Source: Polyangiaceae bacterium (GTDB lineage: Bacteria; Myxococcota_A; Polyangia; Polyangiales; Polyangiaceae). From it: a stretch of 64,000 nt of DNA. The notes beneath the pieces were generated by a model, which was given only the letters and a program-made list of their open reading frames with translations, did no database searches and had not been told where the DNA came from. Shown in pieces: positions 1-8,497 of this stretch (positions within the stretch are counted from its first letter, which is position 1; each line of letters begins with the position of its first letter). The position numbers were made by a program, and so were the translations under genes. The stretch is from positions 124,001-188,000 of the forward strand of contig JAICTZ010000004.1 of assembly GCA_025936115.1 (NCBI GenBank), written 5' to 3'.

Positions 1-288
1 AGCGCAGGGAGGCCGAGAGAGAAGGTGACCGTTCGAACCACGAATAACGTAGACGAACGGACTTCCGTCGACCGCGCTGCAATTGCTCATCAGCGACCAG
101 CTGCTGAGTGACCCGTTGGCGAAGGAGGCGTCCGTCCCGCAAGCGTAGATGTCGATCGCGCCGCTAAAGAAAAAGTCGCCGGTAGGATTGCCCACAAGAC
201 CGCTGTCGATCGTGATCCAGGAATTGGTGGCCGGAGTCTCGTCCACGCGAATCAGCTTGCGTTTGAGTGGTCTGATTCTCCGGGTCAT
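1..288 (-). CDS. Unknown protein, C-terminus cut off by the window edge
   Basis: An open frame reads from an ATG at 288 to the left edge without a stop, giving 96 residues. The start is supported by a strong Shine-Dalgarno sequence nine bases upstream. The protein begins with a very basic stretch (MTRRIRPLKRKLIRV) and then turns into a neutral region rich in Gly, Ser and Asp with two Cys residues (IYACG, SNCSA). I see no signal peptide or lipobox. The composition after residue 20 looks like a beta-rich surface or structural domain, but I do not recognise a family. It lies downstream of, and on the same strand as, the Cys-rich lipoprotein gene, 42 bases away, so it may belong to the same transcript. 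Confidence 0.6.
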   Translation of the reverse strand, partial: MTRRIRPLKRKLIRVDETPATNSWITIDSGLVGNPTGDFFFSGAIDIYACGTDASFANGSLSSWSLMSNCSAVDGSPFVYVIRGSNGHLLSRPPCA

Positions 289-297
289 TCTTCGCTT

Positions 298-304
298 CCT
301 CCTT
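298..304 (-). promoter_or_regulatory. Shine-Dalgarno sequence AAGGAGG
   Basis: The plus strand reads CCTCCTT here, so the minus strand carries AAGGAGG, nine bases before the ATG at 288. It is one of the few canonical ribosome-binding sites in the window and decides the start of the truncated gene at the left edge. Confidence 0.7.
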
Positions 305-330
305 AGATATCAACTTCGTGAGGCAGGCGG

Positions 331-1533
331 CTATGGCTCCGCACAGTCGCCGCCGCCGAATGCGTTCACACACAGCGACCCGTACGATGCGCTCGACGGC
401 TGCGCTTGTGCCGCGCGGCTCAAGGCGAGGAAACGGCATGCCACGGTGCCGGGCGTCGCGGCGTAGGTCGTCGTGTAACGGGTCGGGCCCTCCTCCGCGG
501 GCAAGGCGTCGGGCAAGAGCGCGCAATTAGCGGCGCACGCGTCGTCATCGTCCTGGAAGGCCGTCGAGTATTGGCTCGGGCAAACGCCCTTGGCGAGCGT
601 GCAATAGGCGAGGCACTTGTCTTGCGGCGTGGTCCCGCAGTGACCCTCCCCGCTCGGTCCCGAGTGCGGGCAGTGCTGCTCGGGCGCGCAGAGCGAATTG
701 TAAGAGTGATAGATGCGGCAACCGAGCGTGTTTTGGTTCGTGTCGGAGAATTCACCGACGGGTAGGAACTTGCACAGCGCGAGGCACTGATCCCGCGACT
801 CGTATTGGGTCGTGCCGCACGAGACGCCGTTCACCTGGCAGTATTGCTTGCAGTCGGGCTCGCTCGGCTTGACGGACACCTCGTCACTCGAGCTCGCACC
901 GGCCACGCCTTGGTCGCTGTCGGGCAAGTCGTTGCAGTGGTCGGTCGGCGTCGAGAGATTGGCGTGACCGCAGTGCTTCTGGGTGTCGATGACGGAGGCG
1001 TTGCTCAGGTGCACGAAGCGGCACTGGATTGAGTTGCCTTCGTAGTCGTTGACGACGTTGTACTCGTGGTTATCGCGCAAGGCTGCGCATTTGGCGACGC
1101 AGTTCGAGGTCGAGCCGCACTGCACCTGATCGCACGTTTTTTCGTACAGATAGCAATAGTTCTCGCACTCGCTGCCGCAGTTGATTCCCTCAGGGCCCGC
1201 CGAGCGACAGAAATTGCTCACTTCCTCGCCCGCGGCTGTCGCGGCGAGCTCGGCTTCGTGCAAGCGACACTCGAGCGTGTTTTTTCCCTGCCATTCGTTG
1301 GCGTCGCCGACGGGGTAGAGCTTGCAGACGCCCATGCACTTTTCGCGCGTCTCGTAGACGCGGTTATCGCCGGCACAGTTCTGCATCACGACGTCGCAGA
1401 AGTGACTGCAGGGGCCGAGCTCGCGATCGTCGATGCCGGCAATGCTCTGGCAGCTGCCGAACGCGAACGGAATCGCGAGCGCGATGAACAACGCCGACAC
1501 GCGCCGGAGCGACAGCGCACGGAGCCCGCTCAT
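331..1533 (-). CDS. Cys-rich repeat lipoprotein
   Basis: A 400-residue exported lipoprotein. An N-terminal basic/hydrophobic signal ends at a lipobox (AFGSC, about residue 28), followed by SIAGIDDREL, a sequence style I associate with myxobacterial lipoproteins. The mature part holds about four related modules of roughly 85 residues, each with the spacing C-x3-C-x7-C, then C-x3-C near LP, then a CR motif. The modules start near residues 42, 120, 230 and 300. The regular Cys pairs suggest disulfide-bonded domains outside the inner membrane. The start overlaps the stop of the upstream TPR gene by 4 nt (ATGA), indicating translational coupling. The function is unknown; a surface or ligand-binding role is only a guess. 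Confidence 0.8.
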   Translation of the reverse strand: MSGLRALSLRRVSALFIALAIPFAFGSCQSIAGIDDRELGPCSHFCDVVMQNCAGDNRVYETREKCMGVCKLYPVGDANEWQGKNTLECRLHEAELAATAAGEEVSNFCRSAGPEGINCGSECENYCYLYEKTCDQVQCGSTSNCVAKCAALRDNHEYNVVNDYEGNSIQCRFVHLSNASVIDTQKHCGHANLSTPTDHCNDLPDSDQGVAGASSSDEVSVKPSEPDCKQYCQVNGVSCGTTQYESRDQCLALCKFLPVGEFSDTNQNTLGCRIYHSYNSLCAPEQHCPHSGPSGEGHCGTTPQDKCLAYCTLAKGVCPSQYSTAFQDDDDACAANCALLPDALPAEEGPTRYTTTYAATPGTVACRFLALSRAAQAQPSSASYGSLCVNAFGGGDCAEP

Positions 1534-2576
1534 AGCCGGCCTCCCACGCTCACACCGGCAAAACCTGGTGCCAAAACGGGGGCGACTCCGACGCTCGACG
1601 AGCGGTGCGGCGCCGTGAAGAAGACGACCGCGCCGACGGCGACGAGCCCACCGCCCACGGCGAACGCGACGTTCGACGCCGTGGCCTTGTGATGCGCGTC
1701 CGTCGAAGCGTTCAGGCCCGTCTGCGTGTCACACTGGCTCGGCGTGCACTCCTTGTCCGCCGTCTTCTCCGAAGACATCGCGGAAAGACCGAAGTACGTG
1801 CCGACGCCGATGCCCACGAGACCGAGTCCGGCGACGGCCACGCCGATGATGCGCTGAGCGCTGCCGTCGCTCTTGGCGGTCGCGGGGGCAGGCACCGGCG
1901 GCGGTACCTGCGACGGTGAGGCCGGTGTAGGCCCTTGGTCGGCGAGCGGCACCGCCGCGAGCGGCACCGCGTCGGCGTGCGGCGATTCGACCTGCGCGAG
2001 CGTCGGGATGAGCACCGTCTGCCGCGCGCGCGGCTGAATGCGCACCGTCACCGTGAACGACTCGTGCTCGGGGGCGCTGACTTCAACCTTGACCGGTCCC
2101 GGATCGACGGGCACCGCGGCGCCGATGATCCCCGTACCCGCCTCCGCGCCGTCACGACGGATGCGCAAACCGAGGAGCGTTCGCGTGCCCTCGGCGACTT
2201 CGATCGTCAGGTAGGACAAGTCGGGTTCGAGCTTGGCGATGCGCTCGCGCGCGGCCTTGGCGCGTTTGGCTTCTCCCGAAGCTTCGGCTTGTGAGGCCGC
2301 CTCGCGAAAGGTCGCCCACGCGCTCGCGGTGCGGCCGACGCGCTCGTAGCATTCACCGAGATAGAGCAGCGTGCCGACACCGGGATCGATGCGCTGGCTG
2401 TTCTCGAGTTTGGGACACGCTTCGGCGTAATTCCCCTGCTTCATCAGCTGTAGCGCTGCGTCGAACAGCGCTTCGGCCGATGCTTTGTCCGCCGCGGAGT
2501 TCGCAGCAGCGACCGGAGTTGCCGTGAGCAGCAAACAACCGGCGAGGGCCCCCAAAAACCAACAAGACCTTGCCAT
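1530..2576 (-). CDS. TPR protein with PEGA-like domain and two C-terminal membrane segments
   Basis: A 348-residue protein with a cleavable-looking signal (residues 1-24), TPR-like helices at about 33-115 (ALQLMKQGNYAEACPKLENS, then YLGECYERVGRTASAWATF), a PEGA-like beta domain at about 120-190, and a Pro/Ala linker at 200-240. Hydrophobic segments follow at 243-263 and 303-321, flanking a short loop with two Cys. This arrangement recurs in myxobacteria next to Ser/Thr kinases, as here, where the kinase gene lies 135 bases upstream on the same strand. It probably acts in the envelope as a scaffold or sensor partner; the exact job is unknown. It is translationally coupled to the downstream Cys-rich lipoprotein. 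Confidence 0.8.
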   Translation of the reverse strand: MARSCWFLGALAGCLLLTATPVAAANSAADKASAEALFDAALQLMKQGNYAEACPKLENSQRIDPGVGTLLYLGECYERVGRTASAWATFREAASQAEASGEAKRAKAARERIAKLEPDLSYLTIEVAEGTRTLLGLRIRRDGAEAGTGIIGAAVPVDPGPVKVEVSAPEHESFTVTVRIQPRARQTVLIPTLAQVESPHADAVPLAAVPLADQGPTPASPSQVPPPVPAPATAKSDGSAQRIIGVAVAGLGLVGIGVGTYFGLSAMSSEKTADKECTPSQCDTQTGLNASTDAHHKATASNVAFAVGGGLVAVGAVVFFTAPHRSSSVGVAPVLAPGFAGVSVGGRL

Positions 2577-2711
2577 CGTCGGGCCGAGCCTACATCGATA
2601 TTGCGCGCTACGCGATCACCTCGCGCCGAGCTCACTCGGTTTCGAGACGCGGTCGCACCCGCACACGTGCGCACCTGAGCCGGCCGGCCAGCTCCCGGCG
2701 ACGGCGCGCGC

Positions 2712-4124
2712 TCAGCGCCGACCGCCGAAGTCGGTGATCGAAACCGAGTCGGCCTTGGCCGCCGTCGCGCTCGCGTGCGGACGATTGGCAACCGAGCTCG
2801 GCCGCTTCGCGGCGCCTGCACTCGCCGCATTCGCGGGAGCCGCGCTCGCTGCTTCGGGCGCGGACGCGGCAACCATGCTCGATAGGCTCGGTACGGCGCT
2901 CTCGGCAGGTTGCACGGCGACGACAGCGGGGGCCGCGGCCGCCGTACTTTGCGCGACGGGCTCGACCGTCGTTGCCGCCGCGAGCTTTTCGCCCGCAGCG
3001 CTCGGAACGCCGCGCTTTTGCCAAAGCGCAAAGCCGCCGACCGCGCAGGCAACGAGCGCGGCGGCGACGAGACCGTAGCGACGCCGGCGCTCGCGACCGC
3101 TCAGCTGACTCCAGAGCGCGACCGCAGACACCGACGCTTGAATCGTCGGGGAGTCGCTCGACGCGGGCCCTGGCGCGACGGAGCTCGGACGTCCGTCGCG
3201 CGCGGCGAGCACGCGCCGCGCACGCTCGACGTGCACGCGGCACGCCGGATTGAAGTCGACGAGCGCGGCGCCGAGCTCGGCGACGTTTTGATAGCGTTTC
3301 GTAGGGTCGCGAGCGAGCGTGCGGTGCAGCACGGCGTCGAGCCCCGCGGGCAGACCGGCGCGCACGGCGCTCGGCGGCGGCGCGTCCTCGCTGAAAAGTT
3401 TGGCGCAAAGCTCGGGGATACTTTCGCCCTCGTACGGCGGCCGTCCCGTGACGAGTTGAAAGAGGATCGCACCGAGCGCCCAGATGTCGCTCAGGGTGTC
3501 GGCGTCCTTGGTCGAGCGCATCTGCTCGGGCGACATGTACAGCGGCGACCCGATGATGACGCCCGTGCGCGTGAGCGACATGTCGCCCGGACCGTGACTG
3601 TCGATCATCGACTTCGAGATGCCGAAGTCGAGGACCTTGAGCAGGCGCGAGCGATCGGCGCGACGCGCGATGAACAGATTCGCCGGCTTGAGATCCCGAT
3701 GCACGATGCCGGCAGCGTGCGCTTCCGCGATGGCCTCCACGGCTTCGAGGATGTAGCCGACGGCTTCCGACACGGGCAACGCACCGCGCTGGAGCAGCTC
3801 CTCCTCGAGGTTGTTGCCGTCGAGGAGCTCCATCACCATGTACGGCGCGCCCTGCTCGAGCGAACCCACGTCGATGACGCGGCAGACGTGCTCGCTCTTC
3901 ACGCGCGCGGCGGCGCGACACTCACGCCGAAAGCGCGCGGCGGCCTCACCCTGCTCGAAGATGTCGGGGTTCAGGAGTTTGAGCGCGACCGGCTGATCGA
4001 GCTCGAGGTGCCAGGCCGCGACGACGAAGCCCATGCTCCCCGCACCGAGTAGACGATCGATGCGGTACCTCCCGCCGACGACGTCTCCGACTTTGACGGG
4101 CGACTGTGACAAGCAATTTGCCAT
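2712..4124 (-). CDS. Membrane-anchored Ser/Thr protein kinase
   Basis: Counted from the ATG at 4124, this is a 470-residue Hanks-type kinase. The glycine loop (GAGSMGFV, 27-34), the VALK lysine (K49), the HRDLKPAN catalytic loop (D144), DFG (167-169) and the SPEQM segment (198-202) are all present, so it should be active. The kinase domain spans about 20-290. A proline/alanine linker follows, then one membrane segment (about 351-368) and a low-complexity outer tail. This is the usual bacterial PknB-like topology with the kinase in the cytoplasm. The open frame extends upstream to 4436 but there overlaps the divergent gene. Starts at 4124 or 4145 put the kinase domain close to the N-terminus as usual. 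Neither has a clear ribosome site. Confidence 0.9.
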   Translation of the reverse strand: MANCLSQSPVKVGDVVGGRYRIDRLLGAGSMGFVVAAWHLELDQPVALKLLNPDIFEQGEAAARFRRECRAAARVKSEHVCRVIDVGSLEQGAPYMVMELLDGNNLEEELLQRGALPVSEAVGYILEAVEAIAEAHAAGIVHRDLKPANLFIARRADRSRLLKVLDFGISKSMIDSHGPGDMSLTRTGVIIGSPLYMSPEQMRSTKDADTLSDIWALGAILFQLVTGRPPYEGESIPELCAKLFSEDAPPPSAVRAGLPAGLDAVLHRTLARDPTKRYQNVAELGAALVDFNPACRVHVERARRVLAARDGRPSSVAPGPASSDSPTIQASVSAVALWSQLSGRERRRRYGLVAAALVACAVGGFALWQKRGVPSAAGEKLAAATTVEPVAQSTAAAAPAVVAVQPAESAVPSLSSMVAASAPEAASAAPANAASAGAAKRPSSVANRPHASATAAKADSVSITDFGGRR

Positions 4125-4197
4125 GTTACGCTTTGCTTCGAGCATGTCAAAAGGCGTCCGCCCGAGAGTCCCCCGCCCGATCCTCGAGACGAGGCCC

Positions 4198-4224
4198 GCG
4201 GTCGCGGTCGCGGTCGCGGTCGCC
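4198..4224. repeat. Hexanucleotide GTCGCG tandem repeat between divergent genes
   Basis: Four consecutive copies of GTCGCG (the last ends GCC) start at 4201, in the gap between the divergent kinase and cytochrome starts. If either gene started further upstream the repeat would encode an Ala-Val or Ala-Thr run, which argues for the shorter starts chosen here. Copy-number change could alter promoter spacing, but that is speculation. Confidence 0.6.
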
Positions 4225-4263
4225 CGGGGAACCTCCGAGCAGGTTCGCGAATCTAGCTCCTCG

Positions 4264-4707
4264 ATGACTTCGGCGCCGTTTGGGCGGAGCGGACAGGCGA
4301 GCGGGGTTTTGTGGGCGGCCCTCGTACTCGGCTTCAACACCGTCGGCTGTTCGGGCGACGATTCGTCGCCGAGCGATCCCCCGAGCGCGCTCGCCACGGG
4401 CTCCAAATGTCCCGATCCGGCGTCGCCCTCCGTCACCTACCAGGGTTGGGCACAGGGCTTTTTCGAGTCTTACTGCACGCGCTGCCACAGCTCGACGCTC
4501 GTCACGAATTCCGAACGCCAGGGGGCGACGCCCCACGCCAATTGGGACGACTTACCCACGATTAAAGCCCATACTGGCGAGATCGACGCCTACGCCGCTG
4601 GCGGTCCGAACGGCATCAATCGCGTCATGCCGCCCTCGGATCCCCGTCCGAGCGATGAGGATCGCGTCAAGCTCGGGGAGTGGCTGGCGTGCGGCGCACC
4701 CGAATGA
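4264..4707 (+). CDS. Mono-haem c-type cytochrome-like lipoprotein
   Basis: A 147-residue protein starting at the ATG at 4264. The hydrophobic signal ends in a lipobox (NTVGC, about residue 28). One haem attachment motif, CTRCH, lies near residue 72, and a candidate axial Met occurs in NRVMPPSDPRP near the C-terminus. This matches small class I cytochromes tethered to the periplasmic face. It is divergent from the kinase gene and convergent with the GST-like gene, so it probably stands alone. The open frame runs upstream to 4033, but that part encodes repetitive Ala-Val sequence and overlaps the kinase gene, so I reject it. The redox partner is unknown. Confidence 0.8.
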   Translation: MTSAPFGRSGQASGVLWAALVLGFNTVGCSGDDSSPSDPPSALATGSKCPDPASPSVTYQGWAQGFFESYCTRCHSSTLVTNSERQGATPHANWDDLPTIKAHTGEIDAYAAGGPNGINRVMPPSDPRPSDEDRVKLGEWLACGAPE

Positions 4708-4771
4708 CTCGTGCCGTGGCGTCAGCAAAGCATTGCCTCGCGCACACCAAACAAAATGCACGCGGGGTGGC

Positions 4772-5542
4772 TCAGGAATCGAGCTCGGGCTGGACGCGCC
4801 GCTTGCGGTGACGCGCGTAGAGCTCGTCGCGCAGCGTGAGGAGTTCGCGGAATTCGGTGGCGAGCTCCGGAATCGTCCACGCGCGGCGCCACGCCGGTCC
4901 GAGGCGAATGTAGCGATCGCTCACGGGGCTGATGGCTTGCAGCAGTGAGCAAACGAGGATGTCGGCGTAGCTGAAGCGATCGAAGAAGTAGGCGCGCCCC
5001 GCGTAGTGTTCGCGCAAGCGGCGGAGCGTGCCGGCGATCGCGGCGAGCGGCTTTGCGCGCTCGGCGAGGTCGAGCGCGTATTTGCGAGCGAACCAGCGCG
5101 TGCCAAGGCGCGAAAGTGGGCGCAGGAGCGGGCGCAACAACGGCGGCACGCCGCGAGGTAGCGTCTCCTCGAGCGCGGCGTCGTCGGCGAGCAGTGCCGC
5201 GGTCGTGAGGCTTCGGCCCTCCTCCATCGCGTGCTCGAGGAGCGCGTTGAGCTCGCGGATCTCGGGCTCGAGCGCCTCGGGCAAGAGCGGCTCTGCTCGG
5301 CCGTGACGATCGGCGAACCGCGCGATCTCGAAGCTTTCCATCAACGCTTCGCCGCCAGCGAGCAAGAGCGGCACCGTGACGCGGCCTCGCCGCGGACCCG
5401 CGAGCTTGCGGAGGCGCGGCTCGCCGAGCAACGGCGTGTGCTGCACGAGACGATAGGCGAGCTCGTGGTGATCGAGCGCCCAGCGCGCGCGCTCGGACCA
5501 GGGCGAGTAGTAGAGCGATACCAGCGTCGGCAGCTCGTTCAT
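4772..5542 (-). CDS. Glutathione S-transferase-like protein
   Basis: A 256-residue soluble protein. The N-terminal part (residues 1-75) has the look of a thioredoxin-fold GST domain: LVSLYYSPWSERARWALDHH, a cis-Pro region (VTVPLLL), then ALMESFEIARF where GSTs bind the gamma-Glu of glutathione (ES). The rest is all-helical, as in a GST C-terminal domain, ending in a basic tail. There is Ser rather than Cys in the SPWSERARW segment. I chose the ATG at 5542; a GTG at 5563, directly after the gcvPB stop, is possible. It is the last gene of the long minus-strand run. The substrate is unknown. Confidence 0.75.
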   Translation of the reverse strand: MNELPTLVSLYYSPWSERARWALDHHELAYRLVQHTPLLGEPRLRKLAGPRRGRVTVPLLLAGGEALMESFEIARFADRHGRAEPLLPEALEPEIRELNALLEHAMEEGRSLTTAALLADDAALEETLPRGVPPLLRPLLRPLSRLGTRWFARKYALDLAERAKPLAAIAGTLRRLREHYAGRAYFFDRFSYADILVCSLLQAISPVSDRYIRLGPAWRRAWTIPELATEFRELLTLRDELYARHRKRRVQPELDS

Positions 5543-5563
5543 CGCCCGATCAGCGGGCAGCAC

Positions 5564-7078
5564 TCAGCCTTGGCTCGGCTCGCGCGTCCAGCGCAGGCGC
5601 GGCTTGCGTGCGGCGCGCGCCTCGTCGAGGCGGCCTAGCCGCGTGAGGTGCGGCGCGGTCTTCACGAGCTCGGGCGTCTCACGCGCCTCACGCGCGATCG
5701 ACACCATGGCCTCGACGAAGGCGTCGAGCGTTTGCTTCGTCTCCGTCTCGGTCGGCTCGACCATGAGCGCGCCACGCACCACGAGCGGAAAGTACACGGT
5801 GGGCGGGTGCACGCCGTAATCGATGAGGCGCTTGGCGACGTCGAGCGTCTTCACGCCGGTGCTCGCCTCGAGCTCGCGATCGGTGAACACGGCTTCGTGG
5901 AGCGAGGGCGTGTCATAGGCGAGCGGGTAGTGCTCGGCGAGGCGCGCCGCGAGATAACGCGCGTTGAGCACGGCAAGGTTACTCACGTTGGCGAGTCCCT
6001 CGGGTCCGAGCTCGCGCATGTACGTGTAGGCGCGCACCATCATGCCGAAGTTGCCGAAGAACGAGCGCACGCGGCCGACGCTGCCCGGCGTCTCGTTTTC
6101 GACGACGACCCGCGCGCCGTCCTGACGCACGACGGGCACGGGCTGGTACGGCGCGAGCACGCGTTTGAACGCCACGGGGCCGGACCCGGGGCCGCCGCCG
6201 CCGTGCGGTGTCGTGAACGTCTTGTGCAGATTCAGCTGGATCACGTCGACGCCCGCGTCACCGGGACGGGCGCGGCCGAGCACGGCGTTCATGTTGGCGC
6301 CGTCGCCGTAAACGAGGCCACCGCGCGCGTGCACGAGCTCCGTCAGCTTCGGCATGGCCTGCTCGTAGAGGCCGAGCGTGTTCGGGTTGGTCATCATCAG
6401 CGCGGCAACGTCGCCGGGCGCGGCGTCGAGCGCGCGCAAGAGCGTCTCTGGCTCGACGACGCCGTGCGAGCCGGAAGCGAACGCCACGGATTCGAAGCCG
6501 TTCAAAGACGAGCTTGCCGGGTTGGTGCCGTGGGCGCTGTCGGGAATGAACACCTTGCGCGGCGAGCGCCCCGAGGCTCGGTGGTGCGCCCGGATCATCA
6601 TGAGACCCGTGAGCTCACCTTGCGCGCCGGCGGCGGGCTGGAGGCTCACGCCGTCCATGCCGGTGATCTCGGCGATCTGCGCTTGTAGGGCCAGCATGAG
6701 CTCGAGCGCGCCCGCGATCAGGTGCGGCGGCATGAGCGGGTGCGCCTGCGCGAAGCCGGGCAAGCGCGCCGCCCACTCGTTGACCTTCGGGTTGTGCTTC
6801 ATCGTGCACGAGCCGAGCGGGTAAAACTGCGTGTCGATGCTGAAGTTCCACTGACTCAGCCGCACGAAGTGTCGAATCGCTTCGGGCTCGCTCACCTCCG
6901 GCAGCGCCGCGGGTTCACGCCGCGCGAGCGCGCCGAGCGCCTGCCGCACGTCGACGGCGGGCACGTCGCTCGCACCGAGCGAAACGGCCGTTCGCCCTTT
7001 GGCACCACGCTCGAAGATGGGCGGCTCGCGCCACTCGAGCCCGGAGGCGCTCTCGGAATGCTTCGGAAGTTGGGACAT
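5564..7078 (-). CDS. gcvPB: Glycine dehydrogenase (decarboxylating) subunit 2
   Basis: At 504 residues this is the right length for the PLP-bearing P2 subunit of the split glycine-cleavage P protein, which decarboxylates glycine and passes the aminomethyl group to lipoyl-GcvH. Diagnostic sequences are YPLGSCTMKHNPK, ITGMDGVSLQPAAGAQGEL, and the PLP lysine in NLHKTFTTPHGGGGPG (K286). The partner genes gcvPA, gcvH and gcvT are not in the window, so the complex must be completed from elsewhere. The gene is embedded in the run that follows hemX-hemA-hemC, 23 bases after a lipoprotein gene, and is followed at once by a GST-like gene. Confidence 0.95.
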   Translation of the reverse strand: MSQLPKHSESASGLEWREPPIFERGAKGRTAVSLGASDVPAVDVRQALGALARREPAALPEVSEPEAIRHFVRLSQWNFSIDTQFYPLGSCTMKHNPKVNEWAARLPGFAQAHPLMPPHLIAGALELMLALQAQIAEITGMDGVSLQPAAGAQGELTGLMMIRAHHRASGRSPRKVFIPDSAHGTNPASSSLNGFESVAFASGSHGVVEPETLLRALDAAPGDVAALMMTNPNTLGLYEQAMPKLTELVHARGGLVYGDGANMNAVLGRARPGDAGVDVIQLNLHKTFTTPHGGGGPGSGPVAFKRVLAPYQPVPVVRQDGARVVVENETPGSVGRVRSFFGNFGMMVRAYTYMRELGPEGLANVSNLAVLNARYLAARLAEHYPLAYDTPSLHEAVFTDRELEASTGVKTLDVAKRLIDYGVHPPTVYFPLVVRGALMVEPTETETKQTLDAFVEAMVSIAREARETPELVKTAPHLTRLGRLDEARAARKPRLRWTREPSQG

Positions 7079-7101
7079 CGAGCTCGCTGCCGCCGGGAAA
7101 C

Positions 7102-7701
7102 CTAGTTCGAATCGCCGCCCGATTTGTCCGACTTGTCGCCGCCCTCTTTATTCTCGCCGCCGGAATCGCCGCTGTCCCAGCCGCCGCCCGTCACGCGTCC
7201 TTCGTACTCGTCGGGCTGCACGCTCTTGAGATCGGGCGGCATGTTCTTCTGCTTCACGGCTTGCCATTTGTTGCCGGCTTCGTCGTCGCCGAGGCCCCAC
7301 TCGCCCTGGAGCTCGTGCGCCTCGCCCGCCTTCGGGATCTTGTAAACGAAGTAACCCTTCCCCTTCTTCACGGCGTCCGCGCCGACCGCGCCGATGCGGC
7401 GTTCCTTCCATTCGTAGCGCAGGAGGTTGCCGTCGATCTCGCCGTGGAGCTCGCCGAACGCGTCACCGGCGGCGGTACGCCACGCGCCGTTGACGGCCTT
7501 GCCGTCGGCGACGATGTGCAGGTAGCCGTAAAGTGGGCTGTAGTAGACGCCCTGCCACTCTCCGCCGTTCGGCATCTCGCCGGCCTTGAGTACGGGGTGC
7601 TTCGCCACGTCGTTGCCACCGCCACACGCCGTCGCGGCCAGCGAAACGGGCACAGTGAGCGCCAATGCCAACATCAACCGGGGGGCCTTTCCGAACCACA
7701 T
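7102..7701 (-). CDS. Conserved-looking lipoprotein with acidic Gly/Ser/Asp tail
   Basis: A 199-residue lipoprotein: signal MWFGKAPRLMLALALTVPV, lipobox about LAATAC, then a compact domain of about 130 residues rich in Trp, Tyr and Gly (GEWQGVYYSPLYGYLHI, then ALNG-like NGAWRTA, ELHGEI, LRYEWKE). This looks like a lipocalin-like or beta-barrel fold. The final 40 residues are a hydrophilic Gly/Ser/Asp/Lys tail. I do not recognise a named family. The ATG at 7701 puts the signal at the N-terminus; an upstream start at 7734 adds eleven residues with no benefit. It sits 23 bases before gcvPB in the minus-strand run. Confidence 0.75.
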   Translation of the reverse strand: MWFGKAPRLMLALALTVPVSLAATACGGGNDVAKHPVLKAGEMPNGGEWQGVYYSPLYGYLHIVADGKAVNGAWRTAAGDAFGELHGEIDGNLLRYEWKERRIGAVGADAVKKGKGYFVYKIPKAGEAHELQGEWGLGDDEAGNKWQAVKQKNMPPDLKSVQPDEYEGRVTGGGWDSGDSGGENKEGGDKSDKSGGDSN

Positions 7702-7825
7702 GGGCCGGGACCTTACCATAACGGGCGCCGGCAAAAGCAGCGCAGAATGCCGCGAAAAAAGCGCCCACGTTGAACGGCGGCCCGCCGGGGGTCATGCCGG
7801 GACGGAGCCACGCACGGCGCCGAGG

Positions 7826-8497
7826 TCAGTGCTTGCCGAGCTCCGCCGTGACGCGGCGATACCACTCGTTTTGTTTCTCGGGCGCGTAACGCCCGGAGGT
7901 GTCCTCGTCGAAGCGACGATTTTCCGCGAGTAGCGCGCCTAGCGCGTCTTCGATCACGGCGTCGAGCTTCTTCACGATGCGGTCCCGCACTTGCTCTTCC
8001 GAGTCGCCGGTCGCGTGCATGCGCGCCGTAAGCTCGGGCGCCTTCGCGTTGAGCTCGCGCGCTTTGACTTCGACGATCGCGAAGTGGATTTGCTCGTGCT
8101 CCAGCACGTACGCCTCGGGCACTTCTTTGAGGTTCGGGTTCCACCACGATTTGCGGCGGTCCATCTCCGCGCGAAAGTGCAAAAGGTCACTTACCTTGCC
8201 GGAGTATTCTAGCTTTCCGTTCGATTGAGGAGTGCCCACGATCTCGATGCGCAAGCTCAAGTTGGGGCGCACGATGGCGTAGGTTTGGGCGCCCATGGCG
8301 TCGACGTGCTCGGCGGCTTCACCCGAAGGCCGTTTGCCTTTGAAGTCGGCGCGCGTGAGCTTGCGATACGGAATCAAGTCCGAGTCGTCGACGGTGCCGG
8401 GCTCGACGAGCGCTCCTTCGGGGCGAGCGTACGAGGGCAGGCGGGAGCAAGCGAGCGAAGCGGCGAGCGCGAGACAGACGACCGAGCGTAAGCTCAA
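7826..8497 (-). CDS. Lipoprotein with HExxH-type motif (DUF922-like putative metalloprotease)
   Basis: A 223-residue exported protein. The signal is short and ends at ASLAC (lipobox, residue 17). The central motif YVLEHEQIHFAIVEVKARELN has an HExxH core (HEQIH) followed by a conserved E about eight residues later, as in the DUF922 group of predicted secreted zinc proteases, which also begin with a YRKLTRADF-like stretch seen here at about 45-53. The C-terminal half is helical and charged. The start overlaps the hemC stop by 4 nt, so it is co-translated with haem genes, though no haem function is evident. Proteolytic activity is inferred only from the motif. Confidence 0.75.
   Translation of the reverse strand: MSLRSVVCLALAASLACSRLPSYARPEGALVEPGTVDDSDLIPYRKLTRADFKGKRPSGEAAEHVDAMGAQTYAIVRPNLSLRIEIVGTPQSNGKLEYSGKVSDLLHFRAEMDRRKSWWNPNLKEVPEAYVLEHEQIHFAIVEVKARELNAKAPELTARMHATGDSEEQVRDRIVKKLDAVIEDALGALLAENRRFDEDTSGRYAPEKQNEWYRRVTAELGKH

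Noticed and set aside
2632..3921. 429-residue Arg-rich frame inside the first kinase gene
   Set aside because: Same strand, different frame, almost only Arg/Ala/Ser; the kinase frame has all catalytic motifs.
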